Below are positions 44,890 through 54,974 of a stretch of DNA of 64,000 nt, in pieces; position 1 is the stretch's first letter; the number at the start of each line of letters is the position of its first letter. A program made the translations under genes and the position numbers. This stretch comes from Flavobacteriales bacterium (GTDB taxonomy: Bacteria; Bacteroidota; Bacteroidia; Flavobacteriales_F; PHOS-HE28), in NCBI GenBank assembly GCA_019638085.1, contig JAHBUL010000002.1, positions 1-64,000 of the forward strand. The letters run 5' to 3'. A model generated the notes under the pieces. That model was not told the origin of the DNA. It did no database searches and saw only the letters and a list, made by a program, of their open reading frames with translations.

Positions 44890-46134
44890 TCAGCGCATTT
44901 CCCGCCCGCTGAACGCCTTCCACCCAACGAAGTATGCGACCGAGACCAACAACAACCCGGTGATCAGATAAGGGGCGTTCACTTGCCAGATGAATAATGC
45001 GCCCGCGAACAGCGGTCCGCTGGCTTGGCCCAGGCTGTTGGCAGCATTTCCGATGCCGAGCGCCGACCCGGTGCGACCGCTTTCACCGCGCTTGGAGATC
45101 AACGTCGCGACGTTGGGTATGATGAACGCCGTGCCCATGGCCAGCAGCGCGACAAGCCCGAACACGGACCACTTGGTGCTGGATAATACCAGCAGTGCAA
45201 GACTGATGCCCATGAGGCCGAAGCCAGCACGGATCTGGTACAACTCGCGGATGCGCCCCGCGAAGAAGCCCACGCCCCCGATCTGGAACACGGCCATCAC
45301 CAACCCGCACACCATAAAGACCGCCCCGACCTCGCCAGTACCGAAGTTGAATTTCGCCTGTGCGTACAGCGCGAAGATGGCCTCGAAGACCGCGAGCCCG
45401 AATTGTACCGCGAACGCCAGACCGAGCAATGGTCCGAGATCGCGCACAAGACCACGCCAGTCGGCTCTTTTTTCTTCACGCTTGTGGCGTTCATCGGACG
45501 CAGACCTTGACTCCGGCAACCAGCGTAGCGCCGCGAACAAGGCGAGCAGGCCCAGCAGCGCCGCAGCGAAGAAGGGTACCGAAAAACCGTCGATCAGGAA
45601 ATGCCCGAAGCTGGCTCTGAAATGCAGATCCGTAGCGGACAACATTCCGCCAAGGGCCGGACCGACGACGAAGCCCAAGCTCACCGACGTACCCAACCAG
45701 GCCATGCCCTTGCTCCGTTCCTTATCGGTGGTGAGGTCGGCCACATAAGCGGCCGCCACCGGCAACATTGCCGAGGACAGTATACCGCCGAGAACACGCG
45801 CCCCGTACAGCATCCACAACGAGGTGGAGAGACCGAAAAGAACCTGTGCGATAACGTAGCCACCGATGCCGATAAGGATCAGCGGCCTTCTGCCGATGCG
45901 GTCCGACCAGCGGCCCCACAACGGCGCGAAGAAGAGCTGCATCAATGCGAACATGCCCGTGAGCAACGTGACATGCAGCACAATGGACCCCTGCGACACG
46001 CCCGCTTCGAGGGCGAGCCGCTCCACGTAGAACGGCAACACCGGCAGCGTGATGCCGAAGCCGATCATCACCACGAAGAGGCAGGCGTAGAGGGCGAACA
46101 AGTGCTTCTTCATGGAGAGATCATCCGCGATCAC
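44890..46134 (-). CDS. MFS transporter (TetA/DHA1-like), last gene of the phosphoketolase operon
   Basis: The 414-aa product has about twelve helices and the MFS motif GRWSDRIGRRPLIL after helix 2. A GTG at 46134 overlaps the stop of the GH130 gene by four bases, as at the other junctions of the operon. The more typical ATG lies at 46113 (MKKHLFALYACLF). By context it could move a mannoside, sugar or by-product such as acetate, though sequence resemblance is to DHA1 drug exporters. Direction and substrate are unknown. Confidence 0.88.
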   Translation of the reverse strand: MIADDLSMKKHLFALYACLFVVMIGFGITLPVLPFYVERLALEAGVSQGSIVLHVTLLTGMFALMQLFFAPLWGRWSDRIGRRPLILIGIGGYVIAQVLFGLSTSLWMLYGARVLGGILSSAMLPVAAAYVADLTTDKERSKGMAWLGTSVSLGFVVGPALGGMLSATDLHFRASFGHFLIDGFSVPFFAAALLGLLALFAALRWLPESRSASDERHKREEKRADWRGLVRDLGPLLGLAFAVQFGLAVFEAIFALYAQAKFNFGTGEVGAVFMVCGLVMAVFQIGGVGFFAGRIRELYQIRAGFGLMGISLALLVLSSTKWSVFGLVALLAMGTAFIIPNVATLISKRGESGRTGSALGIGNAANSLGQASGPLFAGALFIWQVNAPYLITGLLLVSVAYFVGWKAFSGREMR

Positions 46135-47249
46135 TCAAGGGCCTTCATTTTCGTTTCGGGCAGGTCTGCGGGAGCCCCATGGGGCAATTGGTCCGGCACA
46201 TGCAGGCGCGCCACGCCGATCCGGCTGTCGGCCATGCCGTAGTATACATCGAACCGATCCGGTGTGCCGAGGTCATCGCGCCGATCGACCCCGGTAGGGA
46301 AGACCACGTTGGCGATCGTCCCCTCGAGTTCTTCCGGCGATTCGGGGGTAAGCACCGGTTCCTGCGACCGATAGAGGATCTCCCGGGGACACTTCTCCGA
46401 GAGGATCATGACACCGGCCGAGTAACAGAGTTGCCGACCAGCATTCACCGGCTTGGTCGTCTTGCTCACGCCATGGTACAGCATCAGCCAGCCATGACTG
46501 GTGAGCATAGGCGGAGTACCACCGCCGATCTTGAGCATCTCCCAAGGCGATACGGGTGTTGCCAAGCGGTGATGCGAGTTGAACAAGCCAACCTCATTCA
46601 ATTCGTGCCCTTCCAACGGCAACGGGCAATAGGAGATCCAGATGCTTTCGCGTTGGGGATCTACCGCCCGCGACAGAGGTTCGCGGCAGGTTTCCTCCGG
46701 AAGGGATCCGGTGAAGAGCGGCCGATGGATGAGGGCGAACTGCATCTTGCCCGCGTGATTGGGAATGGCCACGGGGAATAGGCTGGCGTCCTTGTTGTCC
46801 ACATGCACGAAGTCGATCCCGTTGTACGCTTCGAAGGTCGCCAGCCCGAGGCGCTTCCAGTGCATTAGGTCCTCCGAAACGGCCATCGCGATCCGCGGGC
46901 CTATGGATGAGAACGCCGTGTACGTCATCAGGTATTTCCCGAACCGTTCGAGGAAGGTGACGCGCGGATCCTCACATCCACCGCCGCCCTCATGGAGCTC
47001 ATAATCCGCTTCGGGTTCCAAGGCGATGCCGAGCCGCTCCACCCCATAGGGATCACCCGCTTCGTTGAACTTCACGCGAGCTATACCGATGCGCGAATAG
47101 TTTCCCTTCGCAACGAGCCGGGGAAAAAGATACAGATGGCCATCCGGGCCGCGCACCGCAGCGGGGTTCAAGGTGCCCTCCACCTCGAGCGGGTTCCCCG
47201 GTTCCGGCTCCATGATCAGGCCGAGACGTTCCATTTTGAAGTCGCTCAT
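46131..47249 (-). CDS. GH130 glycoside phosphorylase (beta-mannoside type)
   Basis: GH130 enzymes cleave beta-mannosides with phosphate, releasing alpha-mannose-1-phosphate. The 372-aa product has the family's five-blade propeller length, an early EGTLNPAAVRGPDGHLYLFP segment and the catalytic GGGGCEDPR block with Asp94 as the likely proton donor. FVHVDNKDASLFP and GGGTPPM also fit. There is no signal peptide, so it is cytoplasmic. It overlaps the phosphomannomutase-like gene upstream and the MFS gene downstream by four bases each. The exact linkage (1,2- or 1,4-mannoside, or mannosyl-glucose) cannot be read from the sequence. Confidence 0.9.
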   Translation of the reverse strand: MSDFKMERLGLIMEPEPGNPLEVEGTLNPAAVRGPDGHLYLFPRLVAKGNYSRIGIARVKFNEAGDPYGVERLGIALEPEADYELHEGGGGCEDPRVTFLERFGKYLMTYTAFSSIGPRIAMAVSEDLMHWKRLGLATFEAYNGIDFVHVDNKDASLFPVAIPNHAGKMQFALIHRPLFTGSLPEETCREPLSRAVDPQRESIWISYCPLPLEGHELNEVGLFNSHHRLATPVSPWEMLKIGGGTPPMLTSHGWLMLYHGVSKTTKPVNAGRQLCYSAGVMILSEKCPREILYRSQEPVLTPESPEELEGTIANVVFPTGVDRRDDLGTPDRFDVYYGMADSRIGVARLHVPDQLPHGAPADLPETKMKALE

Positions 47250-48028
47250 GTGCGTGCTTGTGGTTGAGGCAGGTTAAACTGAGTGTTTCCCAAGCAGGCG
47301 ATGATCGCCTCGATCACGCGCTTCGTTTCCTCCGGATCCCGCACCTGTATGGACAATGCGCCCGCTTCCTTGGCCGGCACGTCGTTGCCGCCGGGGTACA
47401 AGGCATCACCGATAAAGATCATTTGATCGATGGGAACGGCGAGGATGTCCCGAAGCTTTCTGATCCCGTATGCCTTGTCGATGCCCGGCTTGTTGATGTC
47501 GATGGATGTCGTGCCCCCCAAGCGCACACTGAACTCTGGGAGGCGCTCGTCCAGCAGTGCTTTCATGCTTTTGCGCTTCGCGAGGTCAGGGTCCCACTTC
47601 TCCTTGGCATCGAGCGGGGCTTGTTGCCCCAAGGCGGAGAAGGTGATCTGGCTTCCGCGGTCCTCGATCAACTCACCCCAGGTCTTCTGCGCCTTCAGCG
47701 CCGATGCTGCGATCGCTTCATTCAACGCTCCGATGATACGCTGCTTTTGCTCCGGGGTGAAGTCTTCCGAATAGAGTTGTTCCCAACCTGCTCCATACCG
47801 ATAGAACTTCGTTCCACAGGTGGGCAACAGGGACAGGTCCTTCAGGTGTCCATCATCCGGAAGATGCCCCAGCACTTGTTCCTGGAACTGCTTCCAGCTA
47901 CCACCGGATATGATCGCCACTTGCACGATGGCGAGCAGAGCGCTCAACAGCGCGACCATTTCGCCGTCCACGGCCGATTTGCTTTCGGCAAGTGTTCCAT
48001 CCAGATCGAATACGATGAGCTTTTTCAT
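47246..48028 (-). CDS. HAD-IIB protein related to eukaryotic-type phosphomannomutase
   Basis: The 260-aa product has the four HAD motifs: DLDGT (Asp8, Asp10), ISGGS, Lys185 and GDALYPGGND (Asp208, Asn215, Asp216). GDALYPGGND and GGTTSIDINKPGIDKAYGI closely resemble the PMM2/Sec53-type phosphomannomutase signatures (GDKTxPGGND, SFDVFPxGWDK). This suggests interconversion of mannose-1-P and mannose-6-P rather than simple dephosphorylation. It lies between GH130 and mannose-6-P isomerase, exactly where such a mutase is needed. A sugar phosphatase remains possible. Its ATG overlaps the manA stop. Confidence 0.8.
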   Translation of the reverse strand: MKKLIVFDLDGTLAESKSAVDGEMVALLSALLAIVQVAIISGGSWKQFQEQVLGHLPDDGHLKDLSLLPTCGTKFYRYGAGWEQLYSEDFTPEQKQRIIGALNEAIAASALKAQKTWGELIEDRGSQITFSALGQQAPLDAKEKWDPDLAKRKSMKALLDERLPEFSVRLGGTTSIDINKPGIDKAYGIRKLRDILAVPIDQMIFIGDALYPGGNDVPAKEAGALSIQVRDPEETKRVIEAIIACLGNTQFNLPQPQART

Positions 48029-49011
48029 GATCGTTCGGGTAGCGCCAATTCCAAGATCCTCATTGAGACCTGTGGCCGGCAGGTGCATTCACCCACTATG
48101 GCCGGCAACAGCATCACGTCGCCTTTGCCAATGGCATGGGGAACGGCATCGTGCTCCACGAAGCCATTGCCGGAGAGGCATACGAGCACACGCGGTCTTC
48201 GGGACTCACCGACGGTGAACGGTATATCGCTCTGGACGCGCCATAGCCGAAAGTGATCCGAGTTGAACAGAAGCTCGCGCAATGGATCTCGCTCTTCCAC
48301 CACGGGTAGGGTCGGGGCCTTGGCTCCTTGCGCGAGATCGATGCAGGCCATCGCCTGTTCCACTTGCAGCGGACGCGGCTTTCCGGTCTTGGGGTCCACA
48401 TGGTCCCAGTCGAAAAGACGGAAGGTCACATCGCTGTTCTCCTGCACTTCGAAGACGACCACGTCGCGCATGGTGTGCACGGTCCCGGCGGGTATCAGGA
48501 TGGCGTCACCGGGCTTCGGGGTGAAGTAGGCCAACTGGTCCGCGATCGTTCCATTCGCGAGCGCGCTTTGCAGAGTGTCGAGGTCACTGCCGGGGACAAG
48601 GCCTGCATAAACGCGCGCGTCCTTGCCAGCTTCCAGCACCACCCAGGCCTCGGTCTTGCCGCTTTCGCCCGAAGGCAGGTAGTCCACTTGCGTGTCGGAA
48701 GGATGCACCTGTACAGAGAGCGTGTCCTGCGCATCGAGGAACTTCAGCAGCAGCGGAAATCGTTGGAAGCGTCCAGTCGCTTCTCCCATCAATTGTTCCG
48801 GTGCCTGCGCCAAGATCTCGCTCAGCGTGCTTCCCTTGAACGCTCCGTTAGCGATGATGCTGGCGTGATCCTTCCGATCGCTCAGCAACCAAGCTTCCCC
48901 GATCGGGTCATCGGGGGGCAGTGGATCGGATAGCAGATGGGCCAAACGGCGCCCGCCCCATATCCGGTATTGATAGATCGGTGCGAACCGTAGTGGATAG
49001 AGGTCGGTCAT
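48025..49011 (-). CDS. manA: Mannose-6-phosphate isomerase, class I
   Basis: This enzyme interconverts mannose-6-phosphate and fructose-6-phosphate with a zinc ion. The 328-aa product has the short bacterial class I layout: QVHPSD and KTEAW zinc ligands near residues 100-120, GDAILIPAGTVHTM carrying the third His ligand, and ENSDVTFRLFDWD. It overlaps both neighbours by four bases. In context it joins mannose metabolism to fructose-6-P, the substrate of the phosphoketolase in the same operon. Confidence 0.92.
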   Translation of the reverse strand: MTDLYPLRFAPIYQYRIWGGRRLAHLLSDPLPPDDPIGEAWLLSDRKDHASIIANGAFKGSTLSEILAQAPEQLMGEATGRFQRFPLLLKFLDAQDTLSVQVHPSDTQVDYLPSGESGKTEAWVVLEAGKDARVYAGLVPGSDLDTLQSALANGTIADQLAYFTPKPGDAILIPAGTVHTMRDVVVFEVQENSDVTFRLFDWDHVDPKTGKPRPLQVEQAMACIDLAQGAKAPTLPVVEERDPLRELLFNSDHFRLWRVQSDIPFTVGESRRPRVLVCLSGNGFVEHDAVPHAIGKGDVMLLPAIVGECTCRPQVSMRILELALPERS

Positions 49012-50246
49012 CCTCGTGCGATCGGTTCTGTCCGTGACCGCTCATGGACCTGTTCTTCCACCTTGGCACTGTGTTGTGTGCCTGAGTTCCACAGTTCGAT
49101 CGCTGGCATGTCCGGATCGCCATGCTCGTAACAGAGGATGCTCAGCGCTGCGGTATCGAGCAAGAGGTGCTGCGCGTCCGTTACGGACTCTCCGATCCAT
49201 CGCGCAGCCAGCACCCGGAGAAAATGACCGTGGGAGAAGAGGGCGATATTCCCTTCCAATGTGCGGAGCCGTTCGATGAGACGATCCGCACGCGCCGCGA
49301 CACTCTCCGGTGTTTCCCCGTGCGGGGAACCGTCGCGGAAGTGGTTCCATTCGGGCCGTTCCGCGAGGATCTCCGTCGGCGTGCGTCCTTCATACGTGCC
49401 ATTGTCCCATTCGATGAGGTCGGGTTCGATCTCGAACGCCGGAATTGGCACCGCGAGTTCGCATGTGCGCCGGGCACGGATCAGCGGGCTGGCGAGCACC
49501 TGCGTGAAGGCAACGTCCCGAAGGCGTTCTCCCACGTTGCGCGCTTCCTGTTCTCCATGCGCGGTCAGTGCGATATCGGTGCTTCCGGTGTATTGGCCGG
49601 TAAGGGACCATGCGGTCTCGCCGTGGCGGACGAGGAAAAGACGCAGCGGTCCGGGATCTTGTGTGTCCCTGCTTTCAGGGTCGATGTCCTGCTGCTGTGG
49701 AACGGATGCCCTGATCGGAGTTGCGCCGATGATCCCTCGCTGAGGCTGCACCTCGAGCTCCGCCACTTTCGCCAGCCGACGACGATGGCGTTCTTCCCCA
49801 CTGAAACGCGCCCCGAGGAAGGTCTTCACCAGTTCCCACGCGATCGCGTGACCGATCACGAGCCCACCAAGGCAGATGACATTGAGGTCGTCATCTTCGA
49901 CGCCTTGTCGCGCGGAAAAGGGATCATGGGTGAGGCACGCGCGCACGCCCGGCACTTTGTTCGCCGCCACCGTTACGCCCACGCCGCTGCCGCAAATGGC
50001 AATACCACGGTCCACGGTCCCTGCGGACACCGCGCGTGCCAGCGGGATCACGAAGTCCGGGTAGTCATCATCGGGCATCAACTGGCTGGCACCGAGATCG
50101 ATCACCTCCGCTCCGGCCTTGCGCAGTTCGTGCACGAGGTATTCCTTCAACTCGTAGCCTGCGTGATCGGCGGCAATGCCGATGACCTTGGGCTTTTCGC
50201 TTTTTACTGTGATCGGTCCAATCGACATCCCGCGTTCTGGTATCAT
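49008..50246 (-). CDS. Fusion of ribose-5-phosphate isomerase B and a histidine phosphatase
   Basis: Residues about 18-165 form an RpiB/LacAB-type isomerase (Asp27-His28 in ADHAG, Cys85 in ICGSGVGVTVAANK, His107 in THDPFSARQ, NVICLGG). After a 35-residue linker, residues about 200-395 form a phosphoglycerate-mutase-like histidine phosphatase (RHGET with His208, second His in FSHGHFLRV). The 412-aa ATG at 50246 overlaps the aldolase stop as ATGA. The first half should interconvert ribulose-5-P and ribose-5-P. The second is likely a sugar-phosphate or phosphoglycerate phosphatase or mutase. Both halves look intact. Confidence 0.88.
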   Translation of the reverse strand: MIPERGMSIGPITVKSEKPKVIGIAADHAGYELKEYLVHELRKAGAEVIDLGASQLMPDDDYPDFVIPLARAVSAGTVDRGIAICGSGVGVTVAANKVPGVRACLTHDPFSARQGVEDDDLNVICLGGLVIGHAIAWELVKTFLGARFSGEERHRRRLAKVAELEVQPQRGIIGATPIRASVPQQQDIDPESRDTQDPGPLRLFLVRHGETAWSLTGQYTGSTDIALTAHGEQEARNVGERLRDVAFTQVLASPLIRARRTCELAVPIPAFEIEPDLIEWDNGTYEGRTPTEILAERPEWNHFRDGSPHGETPESVAARADRLIERLRTLEGNIALFSHGHFLRVLAARWIGESVTDAQHLLLDTAALSILCYEHGDPDMPAIELWNSGTQHSAKVEEQVHERSRTEPIARG

Positions 50247-51319
50247 GACCGTTTGTGCGTATCGTCGGCCACTGCATCCGGCGCTGTTCGATCGTTGTTC
50301 TCTTCTTCCATGGCGGCCGTGTATTCACCGCGGCGGGCAGCCCTGTTGCATCGTGCGCGGTGGAGCAGGATCCGTTGTGCCGCAAGCACGTTCGCGTCAT
50401 CACCGTGCCAAGCCTCCAATGCCGGTTGTTGAATGGCGCGCGCAAAGGAGAAGGCCAATGCCCAAGGCGCACGTGCCCCGTACCGTGCGTTCATGGCGTT
50501 CAAGCGCGCTGATGCGAGTTCCGCGGATTGTCCACCGGATAGGAAGGCCACACCGGGAACGGCAGCGGGAACCGTTCGCAAGAGCACGTTCACCGTGGCC
50601 TCTGTCACCGCTTCCACCGATGCCTGCCGAGGGCTTTTCAAGCCGGGCAATACCATGTTCGGCTTCAGGATGATCCCTTCCAATAGCACACCCTGTTCGT
50701 TCAGTTGGTCGAACACGATCCGCAGGACTTCTTCGGTGACCTCCGCACAGAGCTCCAGCGTATGATCGCCGTCCATCAACACTTCCGGCTCCACAATGGG
50801 GACCAGTCCGGCCTCTTGGCACAACGCCGCATAGCGCGCAAGCGCTTGCGCGTTGGCTTCAACACACCCCCGGCTGGGAAGATCCGTTCCGATGGCGATC
50901 ACCGCGCGCCATTTCGCGAAACGCGCACCCATGCCGGCATATTCGGCCAGGCGATCGCGCAAGCCGTCCAAGCCTTCGGTGATGCGCTCGCCGGGATGAC
51001 CGGCGAGGTCCTTCGCGCCCATGTCCACCTTGATGCCGGGAATGATCCCCGCATCCGTAAGCTCTTCCAGGAAGAGCTTGCCTTCTTTCGTCCGCTGGCG
51101 GATCGTCTCGTCATAAAGGATCGCACCGCTGATCGCCTCGCCAAGATCGGGCGTAGTGACGAGCAACTCGCGATAGGCGCGGCGCGCCTCCACGGTCTGC
51201 GGAATGCCGAGCGCTGCGAAGCGCTTGTTGCAGGTCGGATCGCTTTCATCCATCGCCAGCAGACCCTTGTCGTTCGCGACCATGGCCTGCGCAGTGTCGA
51301 TGAGCGCTTGCTTGTTCAT
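50243..51319 (-). CDS. Fructose-bisphosphate aldolase, class I
   Basis: This metal-independent aldolase forms or cleaves fructose-1,6-bisphosphate and can often use sedoheptulose-1,7-bisphosphate. The product is about 358 aa from the ATG at 51319, which overlaps the phosphoketolase stop. Family marks are [15 protein letters not shown] near the N-terminus, [17 protein letters not shown], the Schiff-base lysine block [10 protein letters not shown] near residue 220 and FLSGGQS. The C-terminal 25 residues are a charged tail ([10 protein letters not shown]) not typical of the fold. Confidence 0.92.
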   Translation of the reverse strand: MNKQALIDTAQAMVANDKGLLAMDESDPTCNKRFAALGIPQTVEARRAYRELLVTTPDLGEAISGAILYDETIRQRTKEGKLFLEELTDAGIIPGIKVDMGAKDLAGHPGERITEGLDGLRDRLAEYAGMGARFAKWRAVIAIGTDLPSRGCVEANAQALARYAALCQEAGLVPIVEPEVLMDGDHTLELCAEVTEEVLRIVFDQLNEQGVLLEGIILKPNMVLPGLKSPRQASVEAVTEATVNVLLRTVPAAVPGVAFLSGGQSAELASARLNAMNARYGARAPWALAFSFARAIQQPALEAWHGDDANVLAAQRILLHRARCNRAARRGEYTAAMEEENNDRTAPDAVADDTHKRS

Positions 51320-53703
51320 TTGGTGTTGCCCCATTTCCAGTTCCGGATCTCCGGCATGTCCTGGCCGAATTCATTGATGTATGCCCTGTGCGCGATGAGC
51401 TTCTCCGCGAGTTGCTGCTTCAGGCGGATCCCCTTTTCACCGGTCTGCGGAAGGCGGTCGATGGTGTCCATCACCAGGTGGAAGCGGTCCAGGTCGTTCA
51501 ACACCGTCATGTCGAACGGCGTCGTGATGGTACCTTCTTCCTTGTAGCCCCGCACGTGGATGTTGTCGTGGTTGGTGCGACTGTAGGTAAGCCGGTGGAT
51601 CAACCACGGGTAGCCATGGAAGGCGAAGATCACAGGCCTGTCCTTCGTGAAGAGCGCATCGAAATCCGGGTCGCTCAACCCGTGCGGATGTTCGGTATCC
51701 GGTTGCAGCTTCATGAGATCGACCACGTTGACCACCCGGATCTTCAGCTCGGGCAAGTGCTCGCGCATGATGGAGACGGCAGCGAGGGTCTCCAGCGTAG
51801 GCACATCGCCAGAGCAGACCATGACCACATCGGGCGATGCGCCTTGGTCGTTGCTGGCCCACTGCCAGATCCCGATACCGGCGGCGGTGTGCTTCACGGC
51901 GGCATCCATCGTGAGCCATTGCGGCGCGGGATGCTTGCCAGCGATCACCACGTTCACGTAGTGGCGGCTGCGCAGGCAGTGGTCCATCACCGAGAGCAGG
52001 CAGTTGGCATCCGGCGGCAGGTACACGCGTACCACCCCGGCCTTCTTGTTCATCACCACATCGAGGAACCCCGGATCCTGGTGCGTGAACCCATTGTGGT
52101 CCTGGCGCCAGACGTGCGAGGCCAGCAGGTAGTTCAACGAGGCGATCTCCCGCCTCCAGGGCAGGCCCGCCGTCACCTCCAGCCACTTGGCGTGCTGGTT
52201 GAACATCGAATCGATGATGTGAACGAACGCCTCGTAGCAATTGAAGAGCCCGTGCCTTCCGGTAAGCAGGTAGCCTTCCAGCCAGCCTTCACATTGGTGC
52301 TCGCTGAGCATGGAGTCCAACACGCGGCCGGAGGGCGCGAGGGATACATCAGTGGGCAAGGTCGCTGCGTCCCATTGGCGATCGGTGGTTTCAAAGAGTG
52401 CTGCCAGGCCGTTCGAGGCCGTTTCGTCCGGGCCGAAGACCCTGAAGTTCCGCTGCTCGCTGTTCAGCTTCATCACATCGCGCAGGAAGGGAGCCAGTAC
52501 ACGCGTGTCGCCGATGCCAATGACCCCCGGCAACGGCACATCGGCCGCGTAGTTCCGGTAGTCCGGCATCTGTAGGTCGCGCAGCAGCAAGCCGCCGTTG
52601 GCGCGCGGATTCGCGCCCATGCGCCGATCACCCTTGGGTGCCAGTTCGGCCAGTTCCGCTTGAAGGCGACCGTGTTCATCGAAGAGTTCCTCCGGCCGGT
52701 AGCTCCGCATCCAGTGTTCCAATAGCGGGAGATGTTCCGGTTTCAGATCCGGATGGAGCGGGACCTGATGTGCGCGGAAGCTTCCTTCCACCGGTAGTCC
52801 ATCCACGACCTTGGGGCCGGTCCAACCCTTGGGTGAAACAAGTACGATCATCGGCCAGCGCGGACGTGTGGCATCGCCTGTTGCGCGGGCCTTCTCCTGG
52901 ATCGCCTTGATCCGCCCTACCGCAGTGTCCAGCGTTGCGGCCATCGCCTCGTGCATCAGCGCCGGCACATGCCCTTCCACATAGAGCGGGTCCCATCCAT
53001 AACCGCGGAGCAGCTGGTCCAATTCTTCGCGGGTGATGCGGGCAAGCACGGTGGGGTTCGCGATCTTGTAGCCGTTGAGATGCAGGATCGGCAGCACCGC
53101 GCCATCGGTGATCGGATCGAGGAACTTGTTCGAATGCCACGCCGTGGCCAGTGGTCCCGTTTCGGCCTCACCATCGCCGATGACACAGGCCACGATGAGT
53201 TCTGGATCATCGAACACCGCACCGAACGAATGACTGAGCGAATAACCCAGTTCGCCGCCCTCATGGATCGAGCCGGGCGTTTCCGGTGATGCGTGGCTGG
53301 GAATGCCCCCCGGGAATGAGAACTGCAGGAAGAGCTTCCGCAGACCCGCCTCATCCTGACTGATGTCGGGATAAACCTCACTGTAGGTACCTTCAAGATA
53401 GGTATTGGCCACAACGGCGGGGCCGCCGTGCCCCGGACCGGAGACATAGATCATGTTGAGGTCGTACTCCTTGATCACCCGGTTCAGGTGTACGTAGATG
53501 AAATTCTGGCCCGGAGTGGTGCCCCAGTGCCCCAGCAGCAGGCGCTTCACATCCGCAGGGGCTAGCGGCCGCTTCAGCAGCGGGTTGTCATACAGGAAGA
53601 TCTGGCCCACCGACAAATAGTTGGCGGCACGCCAGTAGGCGTCCATGTTTTGAAGGAGTTCCGGCGTGAGGGTATTGGCCTCGGTTTGGATTTCGGCGTT
53701 CAT
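51316..53703 (-). CDS. xfp: Phosphoketolase (xylulose-5-P / fructose-6-P type)
   Basis: This thiamine-diphosphate enzyme cleaves Xu5P to acetyl-P and G3P, or Fru6P to acetyl-P and erythrose-4-P. The 795-aa product has family length and signatures: [18 protein letters not shown] and GPGHGGPA near the N-terminus, the ThDP-binding block [14 protein letters not shown] near residue 178, and [16 protein letters not shown]. It starts three bases after the acetate kinase stop, so the acetyl-P product is passed straight to that enzyme. Xu5P versus dual specificity cannot be told from the sequence. Confidence 0.95.
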   Translation of the reverse strand: MNAEIQTEANTLTPELLQNMDAYWRAANYLSVGQIFLYDNPLLKRPLAPADVKRLLLGHWGTTPGQNFIYVHLNRVIKEYDLNMIYVSGPGHGGPAVVANTYLEGTYSEVYPDISQDEAGLRKLFLQFSFPGGIPSHASPETPGSIHEGGELGYSLSHSFGAVFDDPELIVACVIGDGEAETGPLATAWHSNKFLDPITDGAVLPILHLNGYKIANPTVLARITREELDQLLRGYGWDPLYVEGHVPALMHEAMAATLDTAVGRIKAIQEKARATGDATRPRWPMIVLVSPKGWTGPKVVDGLPVEGSFRAHQVPLHPDLKPEHLPLLEHWMRSYRPEELFDEHGRLQAELAELAPKGDRRMGANPRANGGLLLRDLQMPDYRNYAADVPLPGVIGIGDTRVLAPFLRDVMKLNSEQRNFRVFGPDETASNGLAALFETTDRQWDAATLPTDVSLAPSGRVLDSMLSEHQCEGWLEGYLLTGRHGLFNCYEAFVHIIDSMFNQHAKWLEVTAGLPWRREIASLNYLLASHVWRQDHNGFTHQDPGFLDVVMNKKAGVVRVYLPPDANCLLSVMDHCLRSRHYVNVVIAGKHPAPQWLTMDAAVKHTAAGIGIWQWASNDQGASPDVVMVCSGDVPTLETLAAVSIMREHLPELKIRVVNVVDLMKLQPDTEHPHGLSDPDFDALFTKDRPVIFAFHGYPWLIHRLTYSRTNHDNIHVRGYKEEGTITTPFDMTVLNDLDRFHLVMDTIDRLPQTGEKGIRLKQQLAEKLIAHRAYINEFGQDMPEIRNWKWGNTK

Positions 53704-53706
53704 CGT

Positions 53707-54909
53707 CTATGTTCTTTTGGTCGAGTTCAGTTCAAGGATGCGGTCAACGGACCGCGCGATCATCAGTTCTTCATCCGTGTGGATCACGCGCACTTTCACG
53801 CGGGACTTCTTCGTGGAGATCAACGGTGCGTTCTTCGTGTTGACCTTGCGTTCCAGTTCGATCCCGAGGAAGTCGAGACCATCACAGATCCGTTCGCGGA
53901 TCAGTGGTGCGTTCTCGCCGATGCCTCCGGCGAAAACAAGCACGTCCACACCGCCCAGTGCAGCGGCGAAGGAACCGATCCACTTCTTCGCTTGGTAACA
54001 AAAGAGCGCCAAGGCTTCCGCCGCATGCGGGTCGTGGTCCTCGTTCGCCAACAGGTCGCGAACATCGCCGCTGGTGCCCGATACGCCGAGCAATCCCGAC
54101 TCATGGTTCACCATCTTTTGGAACCGGGCCGGGGTCATGCGCTCGGTGCGCGCGAGGTAGTAGCCTACGCCGGGATCCAGATCGCCGGTGCGCGTGCTCA
54201 TCACGAGGCCTGATGTTGGTGTGAAGCCCATGCTGGTGTCGATGCTCTTGCCGTTGTGTACCGCCGCCATGCTTGCCCCATTGCCGAGGTGCGCCAGGAT
54301 CACGCGGCCCTTGGCAGCGACGGGATCGAGGCGGCCGAGCTCTTCCATCAAGTAGGCGTAGGACAAGCCGTGGAAGCCGTAGCGTTCCACTCCTTTGCTC
54401 GCATACTTCCGTGGGATCGGCAACAGCTTCGCCACCTGCGGCATGGTACGGTGGAAGGCCGTGTCGAAACAAGCGACCTGGATCAACTTCGGGTGGCGCT
54501 TGCGCACCGCTTCGATCAACGCGATCTCGCGCGGCAAATGGTCCGGGGCGTACGGCGTGATGCGGTGCAATTCCGCGAGCAACTTCGATGTGATCCGCTC
54601 CGGCGCGGTATGCTTCATGCCATGCACCACGCGGTGTCCCACGGCGCGCACCGATGCGAAAATGGGTTGTAGCTGGAGCCAGTCCAGCAACAGGTCCACC
54701 ACCTTGCTGTGGTCGGCAGCGGCGACGGGTCGGGATGCTTGCGGTTTACCTTCCGCATCACGAACGATCCACTTCGCCCCGTGCGAACCGATGCGATCGA
54801 TCTTCCCATCGAGCCGCCGCACAGGCATTTCGCGCGCCTCATGGATCGCGAACCGGATGCTCGACGAGCCGCCGTTGATGCTCAGGACACAAGGGAATTC
54901 AGATCTCAT
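53707..54909 (-). CDS. ackA: Acetate kinase
   Basis: AckA makes ATP and acetate from acetyl-phosphate. The 400-aa reading starts at the ATG at 54909 (MRSEFPCVLSINGGSSS). The reading frame is open further upstream, but that extension has no family match. Conserved blocks are NGGSSSIRF, CFDTAFHRTMP, GFHGLSYAY, HLGNGASMAAVHNGKSIDTS and FAGGIGENAP. It is the first gene of the eight-gene operon, 65 bases after the DUF6629 gene. Together with phosphoketolase it forms the energy-yielding end of a bifid-type shunt. Confidence 0.95.
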   Translation of the reverse strand: MRSEFPCVLSINGGSSSIRFAIHEAREMPVRRLDGKIDRIGSHGAKWIVRDAEGKPQASRPVAAADHSKVVDLLLDWLQLQPIFASVRAVGHRVVHGMKHTAPERITSKLLAELHRITPYAPDHLPREIALIEAVRKRHPKLIQVACFDTAFHRTMPQVAKLLPIPRKYASKGVERYGFHGLSYAYLMEELGRLDPVAAKGRVILAHLGNGASMAAVHNGKSIDTSMGFTPTSGLVMSTRTGDLDPGVGYYLARTERMTPARFQKMVNHESGLLGVSGTSGDVRDLLANEDHDPHAAEALALFCYQAKKWIGSFAAALGGVDVLVFAGGIGENAPLIRERICDGLDFLGIELERKVNTKNAPLISTKKSRVKVRVIHTDEELMIARSVDRILELNSTKRT

Positions 54910-54974
54910 GGAAACATCTTGGTCCAGAACCGCCAGTGGACCAGCATTGGTGGTCGAACGGAAGGCCCTGCTGG

